A stretch of 64,000 bases of DNA from Phylloscopus collybita (GCA_027886175.1 JAJNNQ010000137.1:9676001-9740000), one strand, 5' to 3'. Positions 47,953 through 61,389 are shown, numbered from the stretch's first letter. Made by a program: numbers and translations. The notes: generated by a model not told the origin, from the sequence alone.

Positions 47953-49011
47953 ACTAAAGAGCAGTTCGAACAAATAAGAAAAAACCCAAAACCTTTGTGT
48001 GTGAGTGACAGTCTGTTCATCTAGAAATAGCTAATGAGATGTTACAGAAAGCAGTGCTGTTGTGATTTTCTGGCTTTAGTGATAAATCCCAGATGCTTTA
48101 GAAAAGATGCGAAGGATGCAAAATAGGAATAATTTCTTCCAGAAAGATTTCCTTTGAACCTTTCACATAGAAGAGATTGATTTAAACCTGAAATAGGGAC
48201 TTTTCAAAGGCTTCCCAATATTCTTTGTTTTAGCATTAATTGTAACAGCTTTAGTTTTTCTTGGGATATGTAAAAATTTCAAATCCTTTTAAATTTGGTA
48301 GGAGATAACCTCAGACATGTTCTGTTACACAAATTTGGTGAAACGATTTGTTGCTTATATGGAAGAGGAATTAAAGATTTTGCATACTAAGCGGAAATAT
48401 TAATTGAATTTAACAAAGGCTATCAGGGCTAATTTACAAGGTCTGGGCCATTAAAGAGCAAGAATGGAGATGGCACGTAACAATATAGATCATAATTACA
48501 TATAATGATTTGCATCACTGAGATATTCAGCTGCAAATAATGGGACAAGCTAGGGTCTTTTGGTTTGAAGAAGACTAATTTTATAGTGATAAACTAGTAG
48601 ATTTTTTTTTTTTTTTAAGACTGAGCCTAAATTGTTAATGCCTTCATGATCACTATTTTCTAAAGGACTATGGTGATATATAAAGTAATTTCCATTTAGG
48701 ATGTTTCCCAAATCACTCTGCAAATTTATTGAAAGGAATGTGAAGGCTAGCACTCAAAGAATAAGATTTAAAAACATAACAAACCAAAGACCTACAATTG
48801 AACAAAAGAAAGATGCTAAAATTCTTTGGATGGACCTTCTTAGTTAAGAAGAAACTTCTCTTCTTACAGAAATGTATTCTTGCTTCCCAAATAAATCCAG
48901 TCAAGTAACATATCTATACTTCACATGCTACATTGGGTAAAGAAAAGTTTAGGAATATGTGTTTAATTGAGGTTATGAACAAGACTTTGAGAATACCTGA
49001 TTCTTGATTCA
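47953..49011. other. Unassigned AT-rich DNA; candidate conserved non-coding stretch
   Basis: No gene recognised. The part 48400-48530 carries TAATTG (48411), TAATTA (48493-48498) and the POU-type octamer ATTTGCAT (48508-48515). Such words also occur by chance in AT-rich DNA. A T run lies at about 48602-48616. Confidence 0.4.
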
Positions 49012-49184
49012 TAACAAAAAAAACCAAAAACAAACAAAAACAAACAAAAACAAACAAAAACAAACAAACAAAAACAAACAAAAAACAAACAAAAACCAAA
49101 AAAACAAACACACCCCCCCCAAAAAAAAAACCCCCAAAAACAACAACAACCAATTCCCTCCAAAAAAACAAAACAAAAACAAAA
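49012..49184. repeat. A/C-only low-complexity tract
   Basis: Regular (CAAACAAAAA)n-like units are followed by an 8-C run, ten A, five C, (CAA)n and more CAAAA units. Peptides across it (N/K/Q/T-rich on plus; F/C/V-rich on minus) are artefacts. Confidence 0.93.
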
Positions 49185-51550
49185 TCCTGAAGGATATTCT
49201 TTTGAAATATCCTTTTTGAAATGGTCTTCTATTCCAAAAGAGCTAAAAGCTGTAAAACTGTATTCAACTCTGTCCTAAATTAAATATTTAATTAAGAAAG
49301 AACAGCTTTTCCTGTTCCCTCTTTCACTTCCCAATTCTCAGCAGACTCAGCTATAGCACAAAATTTTATAGTGTGTATGTGTTTCCTAATAGTGGTTCCA
49401 GGAAAGGACAGAGCATAGGAAAGAAGGTGGGAAAAAGTGAGTTAGTAAGTATTTCATCTGGTTCTCAAGTGTCACAATTATTCACATGTAATCTATGACT
49501 TTCATTTAGTCTAGGAAAAAAAAAAATAAAGAAGGTGATATTTTTATTTTTCATCATGTACTTATATCCCACTGATGTCAACAAGGCCAAAGGATAAATT
49601 GCAGCCTTAAGGAGGCTGAATGGTGACAGTCCTGGGATCATCTGGGTATTTGCTAGAGTATTTGTCTGTCTCCTGTCATTCTTCTAACATGCACAGGGCC
49701 TAAAGGCTGAGAGCTGGGCATCCCCTACAACGGGCAACCTCAGCCAGCTCCTCTTGACAGGATTTTGATGAAGAACAGCAACAAGTCAGGCTGGGGAGAT
49801 CTCCTACATCTGTTTTGAGCAATTAATCCCCTAGAGGTAACTCCACTCACATGAAACTAATTCTGCAATGTTTTACCTAGAATGTGATTGAGTGAGCAGA
49901 CTGGAAATTGAAGAAACTTGGTATTTATTTTGTAAAAACAAATGAAGAGGCCATTAACCTTCCAATAGAAATGATTACAATATATGTTTTAAAACACCAC
50001 TCTTTTCTCTTCCCAGGCTCAAGAACTATGCTACAGCTTTGGTGACAATCAAGATGATGCTGCTTGTCAACACTAAGCCAAAACAGATTATTGTGATGAG
50101 GGAATCAGAACTCTCCAAGCACAATCATGAAATCTGACCCCATTGACTCCTGCAGCCTCTCTTGCTATCAATCAGCTGTGAGTTAAATTCTCTCAGAGAA
50201 GAAAGTAATCAAAGTTGATTTCAGAGTGCATTAGGATAATTTCCTAAATCTCACTGAAATAAATGAATGCCTCTCTGACAAATTAGTGTCTGTTTGGACT
50301 TCAATAAAGAATGTTGAAGTTCCTGCATTCTTTGAATATCTGAGGTCACAAAAAAAGAAGCCAAATTCTATTTCTAAGTTTTCAGAGTCACATAAATTCA
50401 TCAGATCGTATGTGCATACATTTTATCATTCCATTGGCAAGGTACAGACGTGAATGACAGATTTAGTCTAGATATATTTAGTTTTGTGCATACAAAATTT
50501 AACAGCACAAAGTTTCTTGAAAATGATGGTAAAGTGATTATCAAAACCCCTGCTCTGGACTGCTGTGAAATCTGTTTTAAAATTATTATCTTTAATCATT
50601 GTTAGCAATGGATTATTTCCTTTAATTCCTAGTAATTAGTTCTTATGTGATATAGGCTGATCAAAATGGAAATTTCCCACAGAATAAGCACTGTTTTAAA
50701 TAATGCTTTAGCAGTGTACCTATCCTCTGTGAGACAACATGGGGGCAGGAGAGTTAGGGTATCTGATCAAGTGCTTGTCTTAAAAGTGTACCTTATAAAA
50801 ATTTTATTCTTTATCCACCTTTATCTCCACATTACTTCCAAAGAATTCTGCATGTTATAACTCAGTTTTATTTGTAGCTGATAGAAAGACATCAAAGTAT
50901 TATTAAAACCTTGGCAACTCAGTAGAGGAGGAATACCAAGATAACTACCCCCAACTGAAGAATAAAAATATCTCCAGAGAAGTCACATATGTTACTGTTA
51001 GATACTTTATAAACCACACATGACAGAACTGTATGAAACTCACAGGAAATCAGGCTTTATAAAACCTGCTTCTCCTGAAAGTGCTTATCCTCCCTCCTGG
51101 CTGTGCACAAAGAAATTCCCAGGGTAGACACTATTTAGCCACAACTCAGGGTGAAAGAATCACATTAATGGCTTGATCACCTGCAATTTCTGAGGCCAAA
51201 ATGTTTTGGAAACATTCATTTCTTCTGTGTTAGAAAGTCAAACACAAATTCAATCTGCTTGTGGTTTCCCCCCACAAAAGAACTTTAGAGTGAAGTCCAT
51301 TTATTTATTTGGAGAAGTTTTGTAGCACTGAGTGCAAGTAAACCTGTTGGGGATAGGTGCTTGTAAACTTTCTAACACACTGCCTAAGAAATAGACACAG
51401 CTTATCCCCTTCAGGCTCCATCCTCATTCACTTTGATATTGAAAATAATCTTTATTTTAATAAATTGCTTAGGCAAATTTAAAGTTTTCATCCAAACTTA
51501 TATTTAACTCAAAGATAAATTAAACCTACTGCTTCCAAATGTCAGGCTAA
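49185..51550. other. Unassigned AT-rich non-coding DNA
   Basis: No gene or repeat family recognised in 2.4 kb. Confidence 0.5.
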
Positions 51551-51780
51551 CCATAGAATCATAGAATGTTTTGTGTTGGAAGGGAGCTTAAAAATAATTT
51601 CATTCCAACCCTGCTTCCATGGACAGGGACACCTTCCACTAGACCAAGTTGCTCAAAGCCCCGTCCAACCTGAACTTGAACACTAAAAGAGATGGCATCA
51701 TCCCCATCTCCTCTGGGCAACTTGTTTCAGTGCATCACCAACCTCACAGTACAGAAAATATTTAGTTAGCTTAGACTTTA
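51551..51780 (-). mobile_element. CR1 LINE 3' fragment, minus orientation
   Basis: About 230 bp. It starts at the left with the CR1 terminal octamers (CCATAGAATCATAGAATG), then TTGGAAGGGAGCTTAAA, CATGGACAGGGACACCTTCC, AGACCAAGTTGCTCAAAGCC, CTCTGGGCAACTTGTTTCAG, and fades near TAGTTAGCTTAGAC. It is the same tail type as the CR1 at 26512, in opposite orientation. It is 5'-truncated and non-coding. Confidence 0.94.
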
Positions 51781-53958
51781 AAATTTATTTGGTATTTTAA
51801 GAACTAAGTTTGTATCCTCTCATAATAAAGAAATTATGACTGCTCTGCAGAGATATATGGATGAGATAATTTGAAAGCTAAAACCATGTAAATAATTATT
51901 GCTACTTTAAAAAAATATGTGTAATAAAGAAATTGATTTGAGTGGTTTTGTTTTGTTTTGTTTTTCTTATCTGAAACACTCAGGGATTTTTAAGTAATTG
52001 AATTTTAGAAATAACAGGATCTCTTGTTCTAAGCAGATATGTGTCTTGATCCCTCTTTCCCCATGGAGCTCTTTTATGACTAAATCTCATAGGAATTTGC
52101 TTCCAGAGTTATCTTTAAGATATCAGACAATCTTTTCCCCAGCCCTCAAATCCAGGTAGATCTTCAAGTCTCAGATAAGTTTTTATTATTGACAGAATCA
52201 AGTGATCTAATTCCCAAGGAGCTTTTGCTGTTGGGAAATCTTTTAAGAGATACTTTATTCTGATGACAGTTCTCCACGCATCTAGAAATGCAGCAAACAT
52301 TTAGGAAATGCTTTGCTTGTCAGCAGATTAACAGTTATGACTGATGTTAGAAAAGAAAAGAACTATTGCTAGTATTGTCATAAATTGGTGGTGCCTTCCC
52401 CCTGCACCTGCAAGGCCAGGCAGAAGATCTGAGCTTAAGAAAGTTTGTCTGGGTGGATCTGCTCTTGGATGAGCCTTGGTCTGGTCCAGCCATTGCTCAG
52501 GGCTGAATTACTTAGCTTGAAGCAAGCACACCCAGGATGATTTAAATGGGATATTTATTTGTAAAAAATTAGTTGTTATGAAAATCTATTTTCATTTGGA
52601 GGACACCATTGCTGGAAAGGAACTTCATGCAGCAAAATCCATCTTAGAAATATCCAGATAATGTGAAAAATGAAGGGACACACTGAAAACACAGAATTAA
52701 GAAACACATAATCAATGCCAAACACTGATAAGTAGGTTACTATGCTATCTCAGTAACTATTTTTATGTTTTACAGATTTCCTGACTAGGAGCACATCATC
52801 TCACTTCATGCTAGCTCACACCAATTAGTATCATGCAGTGAACTGTGTGTCTTTTTGTGTCAATGGACTGTAAGTTCTCACAAAAATTAAAGCATGTTGA
52901 GCTCTCAAAAAAATACAATACAATGAAAAAAAAGATGAATTGGATAAAATCCAGCTGGGAGATTTATTCTATTTTTTTATGTGAAAAATGTGTATGTACT
53001 TTATGATCCCTCTGGGTACAACAGTTCTTAAACCTTGTGAATTTTAATATGAGTATATGAAACCATACAGATTTGAATAAGATTTATGAACAACATACAC
53101 TTAAAATATTGTCCACATATAGCAAAAATAAAAGCCTATCTCATCACTGTTTTTTTCTCACCTTGAACTTTCCCTTTAAATCTTATAAACCTGATAAAAG
53201 AAGTAAGGGGGATGTCACAAGTTTAAACTGTTTTTCTATCATCGGGTCAGTAAGGTTTCATGTATTTTCAGACAATTTTATGATTTACAGTTCTCACATT
53301 CCAGTCTGGTTATGACTATAGCAAGGTCCCAACAACTGTCACATCCATGAGTCACATTATTAATCCGCTGCCAGACTCTGTTTGAAGGGCTACAGTTGTG
53401 AAGGAGCCAGCATGAAACTCTTGGTTTTTGCAGACTGTCTGGTAGATCCTTAGTGAGTGAAAACTAAAGTTTCATAGACTTCAATACAATTCCAGCCAAA
53501 CACAGCCACTGATAGTCCCTTGGTATTTATCTCAACTCCTATTGACTTATTAGGTGTCTAAACAGCAGTAGCATGCAGGGATCAGAGTCACAGAACATGC
53601 ATTTTGTAGAAATGACAGAAAAATATTTGGAGATGACAGTGACAACAGAGTATTTCTAGTGCATTGTGGTGATAAATCTTACAGAATGTCCTACATTTGA
53701 GAATACGTTTTATCAATCAGTTTTTTATATTTGTCATATTACCTTCTGTATCATCCAGACATTGGTAAAATAACAATAAAATAAAAAATAAAAATTTTAC
53801 TCATGACAGCATGGATCTAGAGGCACACAGTCTGATTACATTCCTCTCATGCTAAAATCTTTACTGGGGAACTCACAGGTACAATTATTATTTTAATACT
53901 AGACAAAAATGACGCTAAAGCACAGGAACAGCACCGTTATCACAAATACTTTTTAAAT
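51781..53958. other. Unassigned AT-rich non-coding DNA
   Basis: No gene recognised. A short (TTTTG)3 lies at about 51947-51962. Confidence 0.5.
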
Positions 53959-54005
53959 TTTTGTGGGTTTTGTTTTTTGTTTGTTTGTTTTTGATTTTTT
54001 TTTTC
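53959..54005 (+). repeat. Short G/T tract
   Basis: TTTTGTGGG, GTTT units and a T run. A short member of the G/T group. Confidence 0.8.
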
Positions 54006-54871
54006 TCAATAGACTACTTATTCATGGACAAAACCTTTTTGCATTGCAGCAAGAAAGAGCACCAAAACTGCGTGTCTGTATCAGGAGAATTCTGACTTGA
54101 ACCCAGTATCAGAAACAATAAATGCAGTCATAAAAATCAGGACTGTGAGAAAGTGAAGGGAAAATATTAATCAGAGCATGTTACTTGCTTAGAAACTGTT
54201 GGGTTCTTTCTCTTTTGTGGAAAAAGTGTTTAAGAAAGGATTTTGAGGGAAATAACCCAACAGGTAAGTGATTCAAATGAAATGAAGGGCAAAATGGGGA
54301 AAAACATCAAAATTCACAAGCCTTAAAATTCAGAAAGTTTGAAAAGTGGACAGTGAAAAGCAGTAATAAGATAAGTAAGTCAAAGCTTATGCTTCAATAC
54401 AAATGATGAGATGACAGGACAGCTCTTAACATTAAGGCAAACTGTTGTGGCACTACATATGGCAAGGGAGGTCACAAGTAGTGCAAAAAGGGTGTGGCAG
54501 TGCAAGAACCCTCACAGCAGGTTTGGTGAGCAGGACTACACTTGGCCAAGCCAAACAAAGGATATTTATAATAGATAGAAGTGCAAGATGATGAAAGTCT
54601 GGACAAAACTTTTGGCTGAAGATGGATAGGAGAGTGAGATATCCTAGATTTGTTGTATGGGAGGAACATGACTGCACAGATTCTGGTCAGATGAGGTGAT
54701 CTGGTGTGCAAGTGACTATGGCTAAGACCTGGCACATCATCACCCTGACTGCCACTATAATTGAGGAAAGGCAGCATGGAACATATGAAATTGGCAAAAA
54801 CAGGATCAACCAAAAGGAGGAACAACTGCTACAATTTGTACATCCAGAGTATGCAGCTCGATTTCTATTTG
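54006..54871. other. Unassigned DNA
   Basis: No gene or repeat family recognised. Minus open frames at 54453-54825 show no domain. Confidence 0.45.
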
Positions 54872-54943
54872 TGAAAAAAAAAAAAAAAAAAAAACAAAAA
54901 CCAAGCAAACAAACAAAAAATACAGAGAGAAAAAAAAACAAAA
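54872..54943. repeat. Poly-A and A/C tract at a CR1 3' end
   Basis: About twenty A are followed by CAAAAACC, CAAA units and AGAGAGA. It lies directly against the 3' end of the minus-strand CR1 at 54944. In the element's orientation it reads as a T/G tract right after the CR1 end. Confidence 0.88.
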
Positions 54944-55030
54944 CATAGGATCATTAAGGTTGGAAAATATCTATAAGACCATCAATTCCAATCATAAACT
55001 CAAGACTGTCAAGTCTACAACTTAACCAAA
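54944..55030 (-). mobile_element. Short CR1 LINE 3' tail, minus orientation
   Basis: About 85 bp: CATAGGATCATTAAGGTTGG, then AAAATATCTATAAGACC, ATCAATTCCAATC and a weakening match to about 55030. It is the tail type 'aggttggaaaagacc', which differs from the other CR1 copies here. It is strongly 5'-truncated. Confidence 0.82.
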
Positions 55031-57547
55031 GACTTTTGAAAGTAAATAATGAGAAGAATAGGCAAGAAAATGGATGCTCATCTCAGAAGACTGGAAAGGC
55101 AAGGTCTCTCAAAGACAAGGGAGACTAGAGAGGATAATGAATGAGAAATATCTGCACTTACAGAGGAGGAGAAGGAGCAAGGTGAATGCTTGTATTGAAC
55201 ACTTGCTATATCTTCTCTGTTTTAAATATAGACAATCAACAACAGGAATGGGACGCTCAAGGTGAGTAAATAAAATTGCAAATGTGTTTATGGTATCCTA
55301 CTTGATTTTGAAGTTACAGTACTCAAAATCCAGTGGAGGTTAACTGAGGCTGTTTGCATTCAGGTGTAATTCTCACCATTTGATTTGCAAGGTGTGTGTC
55401 CACATGTGAGCTGACTACCCTACACTCCTTTCACAGTCAGTGAAGAGAAATTCATACCTGTAGGAAACAATTTAGGCTGATTTGTCTTGGACTCTCATAT
55501 TTGGATGCAATGAGTTGGGGTTTTATTCTATTTCTTTCCAGTCACTGCAAAAGAAACATTGGGCAATTAGTTCCAACTTCAATGTCTGTCACAGAGCTCT
55601 AAATTGTCTGCTTTTGGCCAACAAAATCACTTTTTAACGATTATAATGATGTTATAATAGTCTCTTCAGTCCAAAACACTAAAATCATTTGAGATTTGTT
55701 CTGAAATTTCTGAACAAGTCATGTGCACTGAGACCATAAGAATCCACTGGCAGCACAAATTATGTCCCTTTACTTATAAAATGTTGCAGTCCTGGGAATA
55801 TTTATGGCAGCACTGATTCAGATCCAGAGACTCTTTTAGCTCTAATGGTCACCTTTGCATTTGATCATCTTGTGAAACCACAGGGAATTAAGGAAATATC
55901 TGTCATTGTGCTAGACAGTAGTAAACAGAAATGTTACAATAAAAGTCAGGTTATTTAATTTTGCTCATATATATTTTTCCCACAACAGAGGGTCACAGTT
56001 CTCATGTGTGTGCTCTCTCATATGTCAATGTACATATTTAAAAATCATATAAATATGTACTTATATGTTTAAATACACATGCCTTAAGTCATATTAAGGT
56101 TGCTTCTCTATTCCAGCAGTGATAGCAGAATCAAAAACTCCCTTGATCATATCCCCTCTAACATCTCTTAATACATACCCATTTGGGACAAAGTTCTTTG
56201 AACCTATTCACCTCTTTAACTATTTTAGTCAGCTCAGAGAATACAGAAAAGGGGATTTTCATGCAATATAGTTTGACTGGAGAAAAAATAGATAAGCATG
56301 AATTATGGCAGTTATAAAAATAGCAATATAATCCACGCTTCCTCTTGTGTGTATTTCCCCCTCTATATAGGTCCAAAGAAAGTTTTTAAAAGGAAGTTTT
56401 GGAGATACTGATGCTCCAAATCTGTACTTGTGCTGCACCAATTACCCACTGAAAGGAAGGCTCAGCATGGTTGTTTGCACTGGAACAACATACTTGTACA
56501 ATTTATTTCCTTTTATAAAGCCTGGAGTGGGTCTAAGAATCCTTTAACTCGTGACCTGGAAGAAACTTGAAGCTATTGCAGTAGCTTTGGATTGCCAGAC
56601 TAGCAGGTTGCTGCCAGGCATCACTGACTCTGCCCTGCAATATTGTCTCAAGATATTTGCATTGGCTCTGTGCTGCAGGGAGAGATGTCATTTGGCCACT
56701 TCCTCCAGTTTTTCTTCACCAAAGAAGCAGTCTAACCCTCAGCTCACAGCATTTACAAAGCACTGCTGTTTTCTATTTAGGGGTGAGGGAGAGAATTGAA
56801 AGCTTAGCCTGGTATTCTTCACCCTTCACTATGCAGAAGCACTTCACATCGTTAGCTCAGTATCTGCCAACACACTGGCACACTGCATGGGAATGCTCCT
56901 TACTTCCAAAAATAACAAAGCAAGAACAAGGGAAATTTATACAAAATAAAGCAGGCTTTAGTCTGTGATGTATATGACTAAGTGAACCCACAGAAGAATT
57001 TTCTTGTCTCTCAAAGCAAAAAATGTTAGAAATTATAGAAAAACAGGATACAGGAAAGCTCAAAAGGGACCATGGGTGGTCCTTAGTAGTTAGTCACCAC
57101 AGGGTTATTTAGTCAGAGAGCAAAGCTCTGGAACAGAAACCAAACCTCTGTGGCAGATGAGAACTTTATAACAGCCACAGAAGTGGGGGATTCCAAGGAG
57201 GACATTTGCATAGCCATGCCTTCAAACTCAAGACCAGTAGTAAAAGACCAAAAGTTGCAACTGTATCAAAAGAACAGATGAGAAAAGTTTCAAGGCATCA
57301 TCCTTTATCAGAATGCATCTCAGATCATCCAACTATCCCCACTGATGTAGTCACAGAGACAAAAAATTCCTCTGGAACTTGATGCTAACTTAATATAAAG
57401 CCACTTAATACAGAGTGCTTCAACAGGTCATATTAATAGGCACCATTAACTGTTTGATTTACCAGAAAGACAAGCGTAATCTCTACCCAAATCTTTAATG
57501 TGCTACTGGTTCTATTTCTATGATAACCTTTCACTTCCTTTCAAACT
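55031..57547. other. Unassigned AT-rich non-coding DNA
   Basis: No supported gene or repeat. Open frames at 56551-56968 (plus) are slightly GC-richer but match no protein I know. Confidence 0.5.
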
Positions 57548-57631
57548 CTTTTTTTTTTTTTTAAATTTGGTTTTAGTTTTTCTTGTTGTTGTTATTTATT
57601 TTGTTTTGTTTTGTTTTATTTTCTTTTTCCA
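57548..57631 (+). repeat. T-rich G/T tract with (TTTTG)3
   Basis: A 15-bp T run is followed by GGTTTTAG, (GTT)n and three TTTTG units. Impure member of the G/T group. Confidence 0.8.
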
Positions 57632-59698
57632 AGCAAAGACTTACAGAAAACTTACAGGAACAGAAAAATTTGGAGAGAATTGCAGAGGTTTCTAATCTAA
57701 CATCTTGGAGGATGGCTAAATTCAAGGTTAGATTAAAAAAAAAAACAAACCAACATTGCTTTGAAATTTTTGAAGGACAGATCTTCAACAAGGTCTCTAT
57801 CTGGGTATAGGGCTTCATTCGTGTTTTTGTTGAAACTCCTGTCACTTCTCTGGGTCCATCATTTTAGCTTGCTGAGATCCCTTTCCTCTGAAGGGCAGCC
57901 CTCCCTGCTGGGGTTTGACACTACCCCACAGGGTGCCACTTGTGAAGGAGGTGAGGCTGTCTTCCTGTCTTCCTATCTGTCTTCCTGTCCCATTCTCCAG
58001 GTTTTCAGTGGATAAATCAAACACTATAGGCACTGTACCAACCCCTCGGGAACATTATTTGTAGCTCAGCACCAGTCAGATTTTAAATGGAAACTTGTAG
58101 TTTTATATTAAAGTACTTCCACTCCTTGAAATTATGTGCAGTTAAAGTGAGACATTTCAAAGGATTGACATAATCCCAAATCCAGCAACACAATCTGGTT
58201 TTCACCTACCCTGCAGTCCACCTATCTAGTCCATACCCTTCTTGGCAATAATCTGGCTGTCTTGTGATACCCTATCAAAAAACCTTACTAAAGCTTGTCT
58301 CTTGTTTCTATTATCCCCAAGATGTTACAGACATTTTCATTTGTGTTTCCTATAATCTATGCTCACACTGTGTTTGCTCCCAGGAAGATTTATGTTGATC
58401 AGAATTCAAAAATAGACAGTTTCAGAGTACATGTAAAATCCATAGTGACGAATGAACCTACATCATCGAAAAGTTAATATTAGCACTACAGGTGCTACAG
58501 AAAGAATAAAGCAAAACTATTCTAAGGACACTGAGAGATGCATGTCTAAAGATTGGATAGGCAATTCTTCCAAAATAACCCTACCTTTGGCCTCTCTTCA
58601 CCCAGTGTGTGCCAAAAAACATTTCTTCTTTACTTTTTACTGTGTAGCTGCACAAAAGAATCTCAGATATTTTGTTTCAGTCTTTGGTTGGACACTTTCG
58701 TTTTAAACAAGCTAGTCAGCATTGTTTTCTGAGCAGAGCATCAACATGAAGCTTAATGAAAAAGCCAAAAAAGAAAACAACTTAAAAACGTGATTGAAGC
58801 AACAACAGAAAAGCCAAGCCCCCAACACACACAAAACCAGAAAGCAGTTGCTGAGCATCTAGTCCAGGAGAATGTATTGAGGTGAGCCATGTCTCTGAAT
58901 TTGTACCTATCCTGATAGGGAAGAAGCATCATTTATAGAAACTGTCAATTAAAACCAGGATATGTCATGCAGTAAAAATTAACCCTTATGATACCATCAC
59001 AGCATATCTTCCAAAGTAGATGTCAGTTCTGTGGCATGAAGAAAGGTAGTTTCACAGACAGATAAAAAAGGCTATTAGGACATTCCTTTATCCTTCAGGG
59101 TAGTAATAAAAATGCAGCATGGCAGAATGTGGGGAAGTTCTGATTCTTGACAGAAGTGTGAAGCATGTGTTGTGTATGTGCTCTATATGGAGGTAGGGAA
59201 TGCTCAGTGGAGCTCTGAATCCTCTCAGCAACAGCCCAGACACTCTGGGAAATAAAAATCCAGACATCAGTCTGGCTGAAAGCATTGAAACTAAGCTAAA
59301 AACATATGTGATTACTTGTGTAGGTGACAAGAGAAACTGGAATATAAAGTACTCTAGACAGTCAATAAACCTGTCTTACAAACTTCCCTTTGTCCTCAGT
59401 AAAAAAACGCCAACAAACAACAAACTTCTCGAAATCATCCAAAAACTTAGCCTCAAGTGTAACCTAACATAAATGTCAAATATTTTAGAAAGCACAAGGT
59501 TAGGAAGGTTTTCTGACTGCAAAAAGACTACATATTCAAAATATGCAGAAAATAATCCCAGCTCTACACAATAACCGTGCTTTCTGCCTGCTCCTGCAGT
59601 AGCACATTAAAGACTTCTTGGTGATTCACTAACATGTTCTGCAAGCTGTGCCCCAGGGTTTGGAAGACCAGTGGCAACTGTGAGATCTATGTTCTTGG
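57632..59698. other. Unassigned AT-rich non-coding DNA
   Basis: No gene or repeat family recognised. A 9-bp inverted pair (TAATCTAAC at about 57692 and GTTAGATTA at about 57727) was noted. Confidence 0.5.
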
Positions 59699-60170
59699 TG
59701 ATGCCTTAAGTTTTAGCTTTCATGTTTTTCAGATTATGTGCTCACAGAATGCTCTGTGCCCACACATGCAGCTGTGAGCCTAAATGTCAGTCAGCTCTCT
59801 TCACAGGGTAGATAGACAAAACAAATCCTTTTACAGCTTGAGAGACCAAGGACAACCATTACAAGTTTTCAGGCCAAAAAAGCATAAACAAGGGAGGGTT
59901 GAGGGGAGAGAACAAAGAGGATGGAACTTCATAACCTGAAGCTATAATTGGACAATTAACCCCAATATGCAAATTTACCAAAGCTTATAAAGTGTGAGAC
60001 CTCGTGACTGGTTGTCCATTTTGTGACCATTTTGGATCTATCTTGGGTGTAGCCCTTGCCAGGCTCTTGTACTGCCCAAGGTGTATCCTTTAAGGCCTTT
60101 TAATAAATACCTACTTTATTCTCTTAGTTCTGTCCAGTCCCTGTTCCACGTCAGCCTTCATAAGGCATCA
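59699..60170 (+). mobile_element. Solo LTR of an endogenous retrovirus (copy 2)
   Basis: This 472-bp element begins TGATGCCTTAAG and ends AAGGCATCA, so its 9-bp termini TGATGCCTT/AAGGCATCA are perfect inverted repeats. TATAAA lies at 59986-59991 and AATAAA at 60102-60107, placing it in plus orientation. It is clearly related to the LTR at 37087-37593, with long shared blocks and intact polyadenylation signal, but lacks that copy's 35-bp internal duplication. The immediate flanks do not give a clean target duplication: TCTTGG precedes it, and the same word occurs 4 bp after its end. No internal viral sequence is adjacent, so it is a solo LTR. Confidence 0.84.
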
Positions 60171-61389
60171 TCTGTCTTGGAATAAAGTGTTTCCTTACAC
60201 GATCTTGGAAGGCTGAAACAGCAGAATCCTTTATCACCATAAACATCCTGATATTAGATACAATTAAGAGTAGTTTTGCATGAAAACAGTTTACTTCTAT
60301 TTGGCCATTTTTTTTTCTCCACAGATTTTAATTGAAAAGGCTGAAAGAGGGAAAGGAAAAGAGCAAGAAAATTGTTTTTTTCCATAATGTCAGCAGGTAT
60401 CCTTTGTAAAGAGTGTCATGATGTTCTGCTGAACAGCAGAATAATTTGTGATAATTACAATGAAAATAGACTGTTTTAAAGAAGCAGCTGATAACTATAA
60501 TTGCTATGAGTACCTTTTCAAAGGGAGATGATGTAAATATTCCTTATTCACTAAATTTCATTAATGCAGTGACTTACAAGACAATTTGAGATACTTTCCA
60601 CCAGTAATAATGCATTCAAAGTTCAAAAGAAGTTCTTTCAGTTTCTATAACAAAAAAAAGTCCTCTTGTGGTCCCAACAACCCCAGAATAAGATTCAAAA
60701 AGATCTAGAAGGTTTTCAGAGAGAGCCCAGAAACTGCTGCAAAAACTTCACTCTAGTAACAAAGGAGAAGTGAGGTGGGTGTTACCCTATGACCCAGGCT
60801 GTCATCCCTGCAAGAGGAGCTGGGCTGGGGACACCTTCAGCTGTACATGAACTACTTTTAGCTCTGCTGGTTGATGCTTTTCCACATGTAAAGCAACAAC
60901 CACTCTTTGACCCAAACCTTCTTTTCAAACTAAGGACAAGGTTTTTATAAAAGCGTGTCTTGAAAAATTGATGCACAAACTCATGGTGCCAGTCACTCCT
61001 CTGCAGATGTTCCAGAACTTGCCACATCACAGATAATGTGTCTCACCTAACAGTGAGATAAAGCTGATCTGACAGATTGAGGGCAGTCAGAGGGCAGAAA
61101 AGGTAATTACATAGATAGGGTGTTACAAAAGAAATAAAGCAATAAAACCAACCTCGTGATATGTAGATCCTCAACAAAGTGCTAGAAGCTAGGGAATATA
61201 TTAGAATAAGAACAGTTAGAAAAGTAAATTGTGCCAGCTTTTGCCTCAGAAGTTTACAAATTATTTCTTCTACTTTCAAGGTGATATTCTTCAGGTGGTT
61301 TTTGTGCTAAATACTTAGTTCTAGAAATTTAACTGGCTGCTTCAATCTACCATGCCCAATCTTCTGAGACTTTCCATGCTGCATAAGTT
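60171..61389. other. Unassigned AT-rich non-coding DNA
   Basis: No gene recognised. The 82-codon minus frame at 60782-61030 has no known motif. Confidence 0.5.

Noticed and set aside
37087..60170. The two LTRs as the ends of a single 23-kb provirus
   Set aside because: They have diverged by several indels, the first has its own target duplication, no viral coding blocks were seen between them, and the distance is too long.
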